Positions 31,610 through 42,986 of a stretch of 64,000 nucleotides of DNA are shown here, piece after piece. This stretch comes from Pyropia yezoensis (lineage: Eukaryota; Rhodophyta; Bangiophyceae; Bangiales; Bangiaceae): the NCBI GenBank assembly GCA_009829735.1, contig CM020619.1:6154083-6218082 (forward strand). The letters are read 5' to 3'. The notes below the pieces were generated by a model. The model saw only the letters and a list, made by a program, of their open reading frames with translations, searched no databases and was not told the DNA's origin. The translations under genes and the position numbers were made by a program. Within the stretch, counting starts at the first letter, position 1, and each line of letters begins with the position of its first letter.

Positions 31610-32640
31610 TAACAAGCCGTAGCAGGGGCGGTGAATCAGCGGCAGTGGCGGTCGATAGGGGGTAGTGTGGTGGTGTGGCGGCACGGCTACCAGGAAAACC
31701 AAGACGCAGAATCCAGCAGCCGCACGGCAGCAGCCGGCCTGGCCGTTGGCGGCATCGGCAGCAGCGGCTGAGGGTGCTTGCTACTCGCACCACTCCCAGC
31801 CACAGCCTTTACATGGCGCAGTGTATGCGGGGGTGGCGCTGAGGGGGGAGGGGGGGGGGGGAAGAAAGAGAGAAGCGAAGCGGTTGTGGTGCCGGCCGTC
31901 TGGTTCTGATGTCGTCAATCAGGAGGGGGGAGAGCTCTGCAAGCGATGGTGGCGGACCGAGCGGGGGGGGGGGGTAAGAGGGCGCGAGCCCGCCCCTTCC
32001 CCCCCGCCCCTTCACCTGCGTGAGCAGCAGTAGGTGCTGTGGGATTCGCAGCTTCGCAGGCGAGCGATGGAGTGACGGGTGGCGGCAGGGTTAAGAGCAG
32101 GCCAGCGAGAGGGGGGGGGGTCGGGAGAGAGCGAAGGAGAGCTGTTGAGTGCATACGGTGCGGTATTTAGGGGCGCACGACTGAGCCGTGCGAAATGACA
32201 CGTGTGAGGAACTGCAAGAATGAGTTGGCCACGATTTGTGCTGGCCACAAGAAATGGTTCTAAACGCCAGCAAGTCGTTGTTGTTCGCGCACAATTGAGT
32301 GGAAGCATTGTGAGACGGGTGACTCTAATGAAACACTACCACGTGTTGTCATGCCCTGGCGAACGCGTCACGCTGGCGACTCCACCTTCAAAAGGAGAGA
32401 GGAAGAGCGGTCGCGCCACTCCTGCAGCGAGACTCGTCGCCCTCAATCCGCTCTTCCTCGTCGCTTGTCCGGGCTGCCACCGCGTCGCAGCCCTCTGCGC
32501 CTCACTTTGCCGACGCCACCGTCTCACAGGCTACCCCCCTCCCGCCGACCCGCGGCTCGCTTGCTCACCCGCCCCGCCTGCCTGCCGGCCCGCCGACTCA
32601 CCTGCCTGCTGCGGAGGGGCGGGGGGGGAAGCGGGGTTGG
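31610..32640. other. probable promoter/intergenic sequence, no supported gene
   Basis: This lies upstream of the minus-strand RING gene. G-rich and C-rich simple stretches alternate (G-runs near 31848-31861 and 31963-31973). No convincing coding frame is seen. Confidence 0.35.
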
Positions 32641-32655
32641 CCGACGCAGCAGGGC

Positions 32656-33350
32656 ATGGACCCTCAGCGGTCGTTGCTGCCGGGGGCGGCGGCGTCTTTG
32701 CCGGGGGGGGTAGGTGGGGGAGCGGGGGCGCCACCCCCGCCGCAGACTCTGCCTGTCGCAGCGGTAAGTATTTTGCCGTTTCGCTCTTCTTTTTTGCTCC
32801 ATGTTTTTAGTGACAAGTGCCGATGGGGCGCTTCGTCTGGTCTGCCTCTTTGCCGCTGGAGAGGGGGGTGAGGCAGTCAGGGGGGTGGGGCTGGACGACC
32901 AGCGGGGTGGGCTGGGGAGGGGAGGGCGGGGCGTGAGGGCGCTGCGGTGTGCTATGCTCGCCACTGGGATGGTGGGCCGAGCGGCCCTGCCAGCGACGGG
33001 GTCCGTCATTTGTGTGCTGTGGTCATGGTACTGACGCGGAGCGGCCATTCCTGCACGGGACTCTCTGGTGGGCTGCGGGCGACGGTGGAATTGCAACGCA
33101 CACGACCGTCAGGGGGCGGCCGCAGCACACGCAAGCACTGCTGGGGGTCCCCCGTCAGAGGGCACCACTGGCGGTGGGGCGGGGAGCTCTGTGGGTGGCG
33201 GTGGCGGCGGTGGGGGTAGCTGCAAGCGTGGCCAGGTGGGGGACTTTGAGCGTCGCAGCGACTTTGAGCGTCAGGTGAGCACCATCCGCGAACAGGTGGA
33301 GCGAGTGCGCGCCAACCTTGCCAAGGCGGAACAGTATGTTGACCAGAGGG
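32656..33350 (+). CDS. possible intron-containing gene with a short coiled coil
   Basis: Two signals suggest a gene. A very short candidate intron at 32764-32810 (47 bp) starts GTAAGTATTTTG and ends CTCCATGTTTTTAG. Downstream, one frame gives SDFERQVSTIREQVERVRAN followed by LAKAEQYVDQ (about 33260-33345), with heptad-like spacing of a coiled coil, after a Gly-run. However, the frame starting at ATG 32656 would meet TGA just after this splice; only a frame entering from further upstream stays open. CAG^GTGAGC at about 33274 is another possible donor. No family recognised. Confidence 0.3.
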
Positions 33351-33698
33351 GGTGGTGGGGAAGGGGAGGGGAGAGGTCTCTGGATTGCATCCTGGTTTGT
33401 TTTTTTTTGTCGTGCACTGGTGGGAGGGCGTGGCGAGAAGGGGCGCGGGGGGGGGCTGGCCCCCTTTTTGGCTGCTTTCGCTACACTCTTTCCGACCCGA
33501 TGAGGGGGACACTACCCGCCTTCCCGGCTGGATATTTTCCCGGGTCCTCCCGTGCGATGTGGTGGGGGGGGGGGGCAGGCGGGTGTGCACCCAGCGGGCG
33601 CCCGCTTCGCCGACGCCAAGGCGTTACACGGGCCTGCTGACGACGCGGCCGCTCATCCCCGCTGCCTCACTGCCTTGGCCGCTACCATCTGGTGTTTC

Positions 33699-33815
33699 GA
33701 CTGCCGCCGCCGCTGTTGGCGCTGCCGCCGCCGCTGCTGTCGTCGCGGCCACCGCCGCTGCTGTCGTCGCCGCCGCCGCCGCTGCTGTCGTCGCCGCCGC
33801 CGCCGCTGCCGCTGC
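33699..33815. repeat. GCC/GCT-rich minisatellite, about 24-bp period
   Basis: Units of the type CCGCCGCCGCTGCTGTCGTC recur with an imperfect period of about 24 bp. Read on either strand they give Ala, Ser, Gly or Arg runs. Probably non-coding. Confidence 0.7.
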
Positions 33816-34298
33816 CATCCAGGATTCTCGACGCCCACGACCTGGCGGGTGGGGCGGACGCGGCCGCCGGGGGTGTCCCCGCGCCAGGGGAGCCGGGGGG
33901 GGTTGCGCCGTGAGAGTTTCTCCCGCCTGTGGGTGGCGGAGGGGGAGGGGCAAGGGGAAAGAGGGTCACACGAAGGGCGCTGAAGCGTTTTTGCGAGGGG
34001 GAGGGGGGCCGCCGTAGCCGCGCTTTATGGGCGTTAGCTGCCTCCGTGGGCGTCGTGCGGGGCTTGTGCGCGGCGGGGTGGGCGGGGGGGCAAAGGGCAT
34101 GGTTACCATCACCATCCGGTTCACCTGCCGCCGTCACAGAATTTCTTGTGGCAAGCGGGTGGGTGTTGCCGCGCGCGGCGGCCGCAGCGGCCGTCCGTGT
34201 CGGCCACACCTGTCCTCACTCCCCCAAACCAACTCAATCCCCCCTTCCCACCTCGCCTCAAATTGACACCGCCTCCCAACCTCCTGCCAACGGTGTCC

Positions 34299-36956
34299 CT
34301 ACACCCCTTCGTCTTCCCGCCGGCACAGCGCATCGACCACCGCCCGTCGCAGTGCGTCGCCCACCGCGACGGTGGCGGGGGTGTGGGGCACGGACATCCC
34401 CCCCCCCCCGAGCTCAGCACCCCGCTCCAGTCGCCCTACCGGCACCAGCAGCTTGGCCACGCTCGTCAGCCACAGGCCGTCCACGCGGCCCGCCGCCACG
34501 TCCGCGACTGTAACAGGGCGGTGGATGAGCATCAGGCCCGCCGCGGGGGCGGCAGCGGCCACCGCGGCGGCTACCACGCCAGCGAGGACGGTGCCAGGAG
34601 CGGGGAGCCGCAGGGTAGTCCCGACGAGCGCCACCAGGTTGGTGGTCATTCCTTCCAGCAGCTCCACGTCCTCGTCAGCCAGCGCGGCGGTCCCACGGTC
34701 ACCGTCACGGCCTCCGTCACCGCCACCGCCGCCGCCACCGCCGCCGCCACCGCCGCCACCACCGCCGCCCCCGTTGCCGCCCGCCAACCGTGGCCGCACG
34801 CGGATGAGCAGCGCCTCGGTGGCGCCCGCCGCGCGCGCCGCCGCCTCAGCCGGCGCGCGGACCACCGCCCACGCCGAGTCTTTTATCCCCGGCGCCCGCC
34901 GCCGCACCGCGGCCGGTGCCACCACCGCCACCACGGGGGGCAAGCGAATAGTGGCAGCGGCGGCGGCGGTGACGTCCCGCCAAGGCACAGCGTGGGTGAG
35001 AAGCGTGTGGGGGGCGCCCGTAGGGAGGAGCACCACCACCAGCGCCTCCGTGGTGAGGGGGGCCGACGCGGGGGCGGCGGGCGGCATCCCCGCGGGGCCA
35101 CCGTCACTGGCCGCCGGGAAGGGCCCTGTCAATGCCGATCCTGGCGGCGGCGGTAGCGGCGGCGGCGGCAAAGTGCCGACCGCGGCAGAAAGCGCCGCCG
35201 CCAGCCCTGCGGGCGACAGGTCCGCGACAGCCGCCTTCCCCCCTTCGGCGTAGGCGTCGGCGTCGTCGGCGGCCACCGCCGCCGCCGCTGCAGCCAGGGC
35301 GGCGTGGGAGTCCCGCACCCGCGCCGCGTGGGCGGCAAGGTGCGGAAAGGTGGTGCGGCCGCCGGTGGTGACAACAACCGAGTAGGCGCCCGGCGGGGAG
35401 GCGCGGAGAAAAGCGGCAGGCGAAAGTGCCGCGGCGAATGCCGCGGTCCCACCGGTCGCCCCCCTAGCGGGCGCAAAGTCCGCGGCCGCCGCCATCCCTG
35501 CCGCGCGCCCCCCCCCCCCCTCTGTAGGGGCGCCGTCGGCAGCCGGCGACGGAGCGTCGACGCGGAGGACGCGCCCAAACCAGGCAAACACCCTATCCCA
35601 CATGGCCGGCGTCACCGCGTGGCCGACGCCCGCCTCCATGACGAGCGTCGCGTCCCCCCCCCGCACCGCGTACGTGGCCGCAACGGTCCGCCACGCGGCG
35701 GCCACCCCCGCCGGCGGGCACCGCGGGTCGGCCGCCCCATTCAGCACGAGCAGCGGGCGTGGTGCGATGAGGCCCAGACTGGCGCTCGCGTCAAAGGTGG
35801 ACGTCAGGCCGGGCGCCAGCGCACCCCACACCGCCGTCACCACGTCGCGGTGCACGTGGGGGGGGGGGGAGGGAAATATGCACCCGGCGGGAGGCGGGCC
35901 ACACCCGCCGCCCTGGTGGGGGGCGGGATGGCCACAGGGGGCGCCGCCGCTGCTGCTGCTGCTGCCGCCACTACAGCCGCTGGCACCGCCGCCGCCGCCA
36001 CTGCTGCCGCCACCTCCGTCACCGCAGTCGTCGGCAGGCGCTGGGCACTGGCGCGCGTTGGTGGGCGCTGGGCACTGGCGCGCGTTGGTGGGCGCTGGGC
36101 ACTGGCGCGCGTCGGCGGTGGGGGTGGCCGGGGCGCCCCCCCCTCGAGCAGCCAGGTCCGCGGCGGCGGCGTCAAAGAGGGGCCCCAGGGTGGCCACCCG
36201 CGCGCCATACACGCCCTCTGCAACGGCGGCGGCCCAGCTCTGCACCGCAATGAGCGGCGCGACCGCCGCCCAGCGGGTGTCGGCAGCAGCCGCATACCAC
36301 GCGGTCATGCCCCCTAGGCTGATACCCGTCACCCCCAGCCGCGCCCCGTCCACGTCGGCCCGGGAGATGAGGTAGTCGGCCACAGCCGACAGGTCCGCGG
36401 CAGTGTCGTAAATAAAGGGGTACTCCCGGTGGGAGTCATCGTTGCTGCCGTCGTAAGGGAGGGGGGGCGCGGGGGAAGAGGGGCAGGGGTCCCCACGGCC
36501 GGCAGCGTCGCTACCGCCGCAGGTGCCGCCGCCCCTGGTGGTGGCTGCCCCCCCACCGCGCACCCCCGCCCGCCGTGCCCGTGATGAGTGCCTCCGCCAC
36601 GCTCGTACGCAGGCGTCGTGGTAAGCGGCGACGCCCGCGCCCTCCCCTTCCTGCTCCCCCTTTCCCTCCACACCCCCCCCCGGCCGTGCTCGACGCCCGT
36701 GCCACCGCCCGTCGACGCCCACCGCCACAAACCCGTCGGCGGCAAGGCGGCCAACCACTTCAGCAACCACCCCCGACGACGCGCACTGGCCCGTCCCGTG
36801 GAGCACCACCACCGTCGGCCGCCGCCGCGGCGGAGTGTGTCCGCAGGCAGCCACCCCGCCCGCGGGCACTGCCGACGGTGTCGGGGGGGTCGCAATGTAA
36901 AGGGGAACCCCCGCCTGGGAGGCCACGTGGTCCGCGACGGCGAGGGTGGTGGTCAT
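34299..36956 (-). CDS. alpha/beta-hydrolase fused to a class IV PLP-dependent aminotransferase-like domain
   Basis: ATG 36956-36954 (MTTTLAVADHVASQAG) gives 885 aa in one unbroken frame; the frame is open upstream to 37295. The N-terminal half is a serine hydrolase of the dienelactone-hydrolase/acetyl-esterase type: VVVLHGTGQCASSGVVAEVV (oxyanion HG), LGVTGISLGGMTAWYAAA (nucleophile Ser), LLVLNGAADPRCPPAG (Asp) and EAGVGHAV (His). The C-terminal half follows fold-type IV aminotransferases: PPGAYSVVVTTGGRTTFPHL, AAHAARVRDS, PGIKDSAWAVV (Lys in the PLP-lysine position), LLEGMTTNLVAL and LWLTSVAKLLVPV. A poly-Gly run of about 20 residues interrupts the second domain. A 27-bp repeat (36037-36117) encodes three TNARQCPAP-like units. 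Substrates unknown. Confidence 0.75.
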   Translation of the reverse strand: MTTTLAVADHVASQAGVPLYIATPPTPSAVPAGGVAACGHTPPRRRPTVVVLHGTGQCASSGVVAEVVGRLAADGFVAVGVDGRWHGRRARPGGGVEGKGEQEGEGAGVAAYHDACVRAWRRHSSRARRAGVRGGGAATTRGGGTCGGSDAAGRGDPCPSSPAPPLPYDGSNDDSHREYPFIYDTAADLSAVADYLISRADVDGARLGVTGISLGGMTAWYAAAADTRWAAVAPLIAVQSWAAAVAEGVYGARVATLGPLFDAAAADLAARGGGAPATPTADARQCPAPTNARQCPAPTNARQCPAPADDCGDGGGGSSGGGGGASGCSGGSSSSSGGAPCGHPAPHQGGGCGPPPAGCIFPSPPPHVHRDVVTAVWGALAPGLTSTFDASASLGLIAPRPLLVLNGAADPRCPPAGVAAAWRTVAATYAVRGGDATLVMEAGVGHAVTPAMWDRVFAWFGRVLRVDAPSPAADGAPTEGGGGRAAGMAAAADFAPARGATGGTAAFAAALSPAAFLRASPPGAYSVVVTTGGRTTFPHLAAHAARVRDSHAALAAAAAAVAADDADAYAEGGKAAVADLSPAGLAAALSAAVGTLPPPPLPPPPGSALTGPFPAASDGGPAGMPPAAPASAPLTTEALVVVLLPTGAPHTLLTHAVPWRDVTAAAAATIRLPPVVAVVAPAAVRRRAPGIKDSAWAVVRAPAEAAARAAGATEALLIRVRPRLAGGNGGGGGGGGGGGGGGGGGGDGGRDGDRGTAALADEDVELLEGMTTNLVALVGTTLRLPAPGTVLAGVVAAAVAAAAPAAGLMLIHRPVTVADVAAGRVDGLWLTSVAKLLVPVGRLERGAELGGGGMSVPHTPATVAVGDALRRAVVDALCRREDEGV
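36037..36117 (-). repeat. 27-bp tandem repeat inside the hydrolase domain
   Basis: Three near-perfect copies start at 36037, 36064 and 36091. In the coding frame they give three copies of a nine-residue unit RQCPAPTNA. They sit in a loop insertion before a Ser/Gly-rich stretch, so copy number could vary without harming the fold. Confidence 0.85.
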
Positions 36957-37295
36957 CCACCTCACCCCGGCGGGGGAGGGGGGGGGGGGGGGAAGGGCAC
37001 GGGGGGGGGGGCCCGCAGCAGACGCCGCGGGTGGCCCCGGTGAAGCGTCGCTGCCAGGGCGGACCGCAGGGACTCTGCCTCTGCCGCCGCCGCCGCCAAC
37101 GTCGCCGCCGCCGCCGCAGTTGGGGCGGAGGGGGCGGCGACGGCGGCAGGGTCGGCGGCGCCAGCCGTTGTGCCAAGGAGGGCGCACGAGGGCGAGGGGG
37201 GGGGGGGTGAGGGGGCATCCGCGACCACCGCGTTGGATGTGGCGGGGGGCATAGGGGATTGTGGCGAGGGACAAGCAGGCGTTGAAGAAAGGCAC

Positions 37296-37600
37296 GTCGG
37301 TGGTGGGCGGCGTTGTTCTCGAGTGGAGAGCCGTCCGGGGCCCGGAGATGGCCGAGGTGACGGTGTATCAAGGTCACCACGGCACACGGTGCATGCCGCG
37401 GTGGGCACAGTCGAGGGAGCGCTCCCGTGTGCATCTGCAGTTCTGTACCCATCTATTTACATGCACTGTAAGAGATTCTTGCTGTGACACTAGATAGTTC
37501 CGAAGCGCAGACAACTGACAGAGACACGTGTGTGGTAATTGAATAGTACTGTATGTTCTGGCTTTGTCCAGATATTGTTCCTCGTTCGCTGTCAGAACCG
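37296..37600. promoter_or_regulatory. upstream region of the minus-strand hydrolase/aminotransferase gene
   Basis: Composition falls from very GC-rich to balanced around 37430. No TATA box or other motif can be assigned with confidence; the regulatory role is inferred only from position. Confidence 0.25.
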
Positions 37601-37601
37601 T

Positions 37602-37678
37602 GGATCGATCACTGCAAGCGACTTTCCACACTGTTGAATAGCTCAATAGTGTGGAAAGTCGCTTGCAGTGATCGATCC
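37602..37678. repeat. perfect 31-bp inverted repeat (hairpin)
   Basis: Arms 37602-37632 and 37648-37678 are exact reverse complements (left arm begins GGATCGATCACTGCAAGCGA). The 15-bp loop itself has a TTGA/TCAA pair, so the stem nearly closes. It is in a gene-poor stretch. It may be a foldback element, a small-RNA hairpin precursor, or an inversion junction. Confidence 0.9.
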
Positions 37679-37699
37679 TCGATCCCCACAACCCCCAGC

Positions 37700-39240
37700 A
37701 ACAACTGTCGGAGACAAGACGAGCGTGAGCGTCGCATCTGTTCTCGTCCCTGCTGCCGAGGGTGTTCCCCCCAAGGCGACCTGCTTGCCCCCTCCTCGAC
37801 CCCGTCGTCATCCTCGCTCGCTCCGTCGATTCTTCCTTCTCAAGCACCACCTCCTCCTCTCTTCGGCTGACGCGACGTACACACAGTGAAATAAAGCGTC
37901 ATTTACAGACTCAGCCCCCCTTTCATTCTCGCTTGTGTTGCCATATCGCCTTAGCGACACACATCGGCTGAACAAAATGACTGTGGACACGCTCTGATAT
38001 ACCGGCGCCTACCTCCGTGACGTCATGGGTGGTCCCGTATCGAACTCGATAATAAGTTTCTTTCTGAAAAAGCCTGCCCCATTCTCGTACGCGAGACCGC
38101 ACCCACATGCCATAGCTGCCGCCATCTACGCCACCACCCAGACAAGGCGTTCCCGTGCAGCGTCGTCCTAAAGCTTCCCCACGTGCGTGTCAGCCGGGCC
38201 AGCCACGACGTTCGTCGCCAGCAGGGCCGCTCCCGCGGTGGTGGCGTGGCCATACCCCGCGGGACACCTTCCCAGAGGCGGACCCGGCTGTCGTATCCAG
38301 TTTTCTTGGTCGTGATACTTTCCTCTAGGTACACAAGTCTTATTGTCTTCACACAGTAATTAGTGATGGACTACTGGTCCCTCTGATTGGCTGCTTTCAA
38401 ATTGGGTGGACACCACTTGTCACGAATGTCCATATATGGAAAGTAAGGAAAGACCTTCCAAAAAGCATTTGTTCTCTATTCCGGGACACTGGCCTATTCT
38501 CGTTGGGTCACAAGCGGTGGTGAGTCTACATACTCGGTTGGCAGAACGGCATGGGACTGGAAGAGCCTCGAGACTGTACACTGTAGTTAAGAAAACTGCG
38601 TTGGGACAGATTTTGCAGATCTCAAGTGGACGCGTGGCAGGTTGGCAAGACCGTTGCTTTCTGGGTTGGCGCGTTCTCGCGTCCCCGCAGAGGGGTGGGC
38701 CGTGTGACATTCCTCTACCTCGGCAACTGCAGTGAAGGCGTGGTGGGCATGCAAGAACCTCTGTGGAGCACAATTCTGATCGCAAACGTCAAGCGTCCAC
38801 CCATCGATATGCGTCGCACCGTACCTTGTGTTCCTCGTGTGAATCTTTCGCTGGTTCCATGACATGTGCTCGAGCGTGTGGCGCCAACGCGATGGCTCGA
38901 TGTGGTGGACTCTTACCTCAACGGCTTGGCTAGCCACTGGATGAGGCGGTTTCTCCAGCCAGAGAGGTGGAGCACGTCCATCCCTGTGTCCAGGCTGGCT
39001 GTCAGAGTCGCCAAGGCGGCTACAACGACCAAACCACGAGGTACCCATTTTTGGCAGGGGCCCTGACAACTGCCGCTGACACCGCACGTGCGTATCCCCT
39101 GTATCCTTGGGCAACAGTTTGCTCCCATCCCTTTCTGGTCAGAGATCGAGATGAAAGTATTCCATACACAATATTCCTGAACAGGAGCCATTTGAATCAC
39201 TTGTAGACAGCCACAGCTGCTCCTGGGTATTTCTCCCCCC
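37700..39240. other. gene-poor, lower-GC stretch with possible gag remnants
   Basis: No intact gene. The plus-strand translation at about 38870-38960 includes RWLDVVDSYLNGLASHWMRR, which resembles the SYL-x-G-x-A-x-x-W segment of retrotransposon gag. With stops on both sides it is at best a relic. Confidence 0.3.
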
Positions 39241-39245
39241 CAATA

Positions 39246-39304
39246 CCACCGCGCGACCACCGCGCGACCACCGCGCGACCACCGCGCGACCACCGCGCGA
39301 CCAC
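39246..39304. repeat. 11-bp tandem repeat, five copies
   Basis: The unit CCACCGCGCGA repeats exactly at 39246, 39257, 39268, 39279 and 39290. It contains CGCGCG and reads as alternating RPP/GGR-like codons, with no open gene around it. Confidence 0.95.
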
Positions 39305-39611
39305 GAGCCGCGTGGTATGTAGCCGCCTTGTCATGGGAGAGAGGATGAGCGCTGCTGGGCGATGCGCGCGGGAAAATACCTTGGCGACGGGAAAGGCCGC
39401 CTGTCGTAGGGGTGCGGCGATAGCAATGTCCATGTGCACTATATGAGTGCAACGGAAACGACGAGCGTGAGGAGTGTGAGAAGGGGTCGTGAAGAACACA
39501 ATAGAAACGGTGGTTGGGCAGGTCGCGGCCATCTTGGTCCGAAGCCTCTGCCTGGATCGTCGAGGCGGGGAAGGGGCATGGGAGGGTGTCACCCGGTCCC
39601 CATGCTCACAG

Positions 39612-39680
39612 AAGCCCCAGTTCACGGACACCCCAGTTCAGGGACATCCCAGTTCAGGGGACATCCCAGATCAAGGACAC
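39612..39680. repeat. imperfect 15-17 bp tandem repeat, four copies
   Basis: The units are of the form CCCCAGTTCACGGACA, CCCCAGTTCAGGGACA, TCCCAGTTCAGGGGACA and TCCCAGATCAAGGACA. No gene is associated. Confidence 0.8.
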
Positions 39681-39699
39681 GCCTGGCGCACTCTGCGGT

Positions 39700-42600
39700 G
39701 CCGCAGCGTGGTTGCCAAACCTTACTTCCCAGTCCAGCCTGCGCAGTGTGCCCAGCCAGCGCCTACCCCCCCCCCCATCGGCTCGGCCGCGTGTGCGCTG
39801 CCTCCGCCTACCGCTGCCTGACGTGGCCTCCGCCCCCTTCCTCCTCCCAATAAGGGTTCTCAGGAGTTCTCCCCCTTCCCTCCCCCCCCCCCCCCAACTC
39901 CGATGTTTTTTGCGCCACCGTCGGCCACCGTCCTGTAGGGGTGGAACTTGAATGGGGGGCGTGGGGCGCGTCCGGCGAAGGCAAGGAGAAAGGGGGGTTA
40001 CAGATTGCCTCGCGGCTTGCTTGTGGCCGTCTGTCCTTTAGCTCAGTGAGGCAGCGTGAAGCAGCACGTGCAGCAAAGAACGTAGAGAAAAAAGAGGAGA
40101 GCGCATCTGTTATGCCCCTGCTACTGCAGAGCAGTGGGTCCGTCCCCCCGCCCTCCGCCACCGGGAGCCACCGCCAGCACCAGCGCCGCGTGGTTTCCAG
40201 CCAAACTGGCTTTACGTGCTTTTTCGTGTCTCTCTTGCGCAGCTCTCCAACCATTCGATGCGCAGACTTGACCGAGAAGACCACTCTGGACTGGGCGTGC
40301 GCGGGGGCGTTTCGCCGGCGGCGCCGCTTTGCGGCGGCCGCCGCGTGCCGACCGCGCGGCACTGCCGCCAACCGGGGCGGCCGCCGTTTAATTCTTGCGT
40401 CGGGCTTCGGCTACCCGCGGGGAGCCTCCCCGCGTGTGTCCTGAGGACTGACCCTCGCGCCAGGCCGAGAGGAGAGCGAAAAGCGGACGCCCTCCCACCC
40501 ACGTCCGCACATCCATACCGGGCCACTCACATCCAATGCCGACACTGCCGGCCACGTCTGACCAGGCGAGCCACCACCGCCATTCCACAGGCACATACAG
40601 CCAAGAAAAAAAACAAAAAAAGGTCAAAGCCGCCGCCCCACCATTCAACTGAAGCCCCACTCACCCCCCGCTGTTTCTCCGCTCCGCACCGCGGGCGGGA
40701 GGCCAGGCCCAAGGTCACGAAGACGCTGTCTGCCGGAAACACGCCTAGGAGTCGTAGCTACGAGTGGGGAGGGGACGGCCGCCAGAGAGGCAGGCGGCGC
40801 CTGCCCGCGGGCCACGCCCCCCGCCAAAAAACACATCTGGCGGTGGCGGCATATGGTCGCAAGGTCGCCGCGTCCACCTGTGCACGGGCGGTAGAGGTCT
40901 CCTCCCGTCTCTGTCGCTGCCGAAAGTCGCAACCCGCGGAGACCGAAACTCGTATCTCGCGGGTCGAAAGTCGCAATCCGCCGAGTCCCCAATCCCCAAC
41001 CTGCAACCCGCGAGACAAAGCCCCCCCCCGTCCCTCGTCGCCCTCCCCTCACCCGAACCCCCCGCGGCGGCACACCCAAAACGCTGCGCTGTCCGGTCAC
41101 CCCCACCCACTCTGCCCTCATCCCTTCCGCAAAGCCTCGTGCAAGGCGTCACAGGGTCATGAGAGATCCCCAGCAGCTGTGGCCACTGGGACCCTCTCAG
41201 GCACATCGTGGCCATCACACCTCTCAGTCGTCGGTCTCCTGTATGCCTTGCTGGATCCCCAAGCCCCGTCTGGCTAGCGAAAAAAGAGCCGCGGTCCGTT
41301 CGAGATCAGTTCGGTTCTGGATGATCCCAAAAGCTGTGGCTCTCGGGACGCGGACACGGCGTCCGTTCTGCCTCGCCTGGTTTTCCCTTCTCCCTCTTGT
41401 GTCGCTCCTGACGCTGCCGCGTGCTCTGTGAACCGCTTTTCGCAGACCGCAGGTGGCCCCACCCGCCCTTGCCGCGTGGCTGGCAGCGGCGGCCCTCTTA
41501 AGTACACCACGCCCCCAACTGAAACGGGCAAGGGAGCGGGCGGGGACGGGGGGGCTCGCCCCGCCACTGTGCCACCGGCCGAGAATGGGAGTCCGGCTGG
41601 GGTTCCGCGGTGAGGTGTTGATTTGGAGCTGTGTCGCCGCCGAGGGCCAAGAGTGGGAATCGCCAGATAGATAGATATATGCACGACGCGGCGGGCTGGG
41701 GGCGGCTGTCCATATCGGCACCCACGAGAGATGGCTGGCGGCGCCCAAGTGACCGCCCCTCTCCCTCTCACCGGGGTGGCCCCTAGCGTCGTCCTTCCAC
41801 CCCGCCCACGGAGCCAGAAGGACATGCACGTGCGTCCGCCGCGGCGCAGACCACGGCGCTAGGAGGGGGACCGGTGTCTCTTGTGGGCGTCGCCGCGAGG
41901 CCGCGACCGAGACAGAGTCGAGCGGGCGTGTCGCCGGGCGCGTCGCCTGCCCGGCATGCCGCGAATCGTCTGGCCCACCAGTGCTCCCCCCCCGCCCCCC
42001 CCCCCCCCCCCCCGCACCCATCTGCAATTGCACTCCCACGGGCCGTTGGGGGAGACGCGCGCGTTTGGGGGAAGCACACCCGCGCACCACCACCACTCGT
42101 CGTCAAGTCACGGGCTTGGAGCGCGCATCCTGCGTAGATCATATCGGATGGCCACGTCGGCAGCGACAGGGGGGGGGGGATGGGTAGCGTACATGGGCAC
42201 GTGGGGTGCGCACCCCCCCCTGCCCCGACAGATATGTACCCCCCTCCACGAGCGGCATAGTCTCCCACAATTCCTACACCAGTGGCGAGGGCGAGCAGCG
42301 GGTGGGGGCGGGGGCGTGTCCCTCCAGACCCCCCGCGCGGCGGCGCGGCGACTGAGGCCGAGGCCTCCTCTCTTTTTTCCTGGCTCTGGCACACAGCCCC
42401 CCGCTCCCCTGCGGCCACGCTGCCCGGCCGCGGCTCCTCCTCTTCCCCGGCCCCTCCGACCTACCACACTTGCATGCTACGCGCCCCCCCCCACCCCCCC
42501 ACATGCCCCCCCCACCCGTGTGAAATACAACCATATCCGCGCCCCTCTCGCTGGGGGCGCGGGCTCCTCAACTGCCTGCTTCCCAGAGCACCTCGGCGGC

Positions 42601-42952
42601 GGGGGGGGGGGGGGGGGGGCGCCGCGTCCGGGCATGTCCATCGTTTCTGTGACGATGCTCGGCAGCCCCGTCGCCGGCAGCCGTACCTCGTTCCACGCGG
42701 GCAGGTGTGCCGCCGCCGTCCCGGCGGGCAGTGGGAATCGTCCGACCGCGACGGGAGAAGCGGGGTACATGCGCTGCGGCCGGCTGCCGCTCGCACACAC
42801 GCCACACTGGCTGCTCAGGCGGGGCAGATGGCCAGGCTGTCCGGCAAGCGGGCTGGCGGGCCGGCAGGAAGTGGGGTGGAGCGGCGCGCCACCGTGCCAC
42901 AGCCGTGTCCCCTTGCACGCCCGTGCCAGGGGTGGTGGATGGCCTTGCCGGT

Positions 42953-42986
<34 letters not shown>

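Noticed and set aside
38587..39114. 175-codon minus-strand frame
   Set aside because: No motif; the overlapping plus strand shows a weak gag-like trace instead. Neither is strong enough to call a gene.
40041..40075. TTTAGCTCAGTGAGG resembles a tRNA A box
   Set aside because: No B box (GGTTCGAATCC type) or acceptor-stem pairing follows at tRNA distance. No convincing tRNA was found anywhere in the window.
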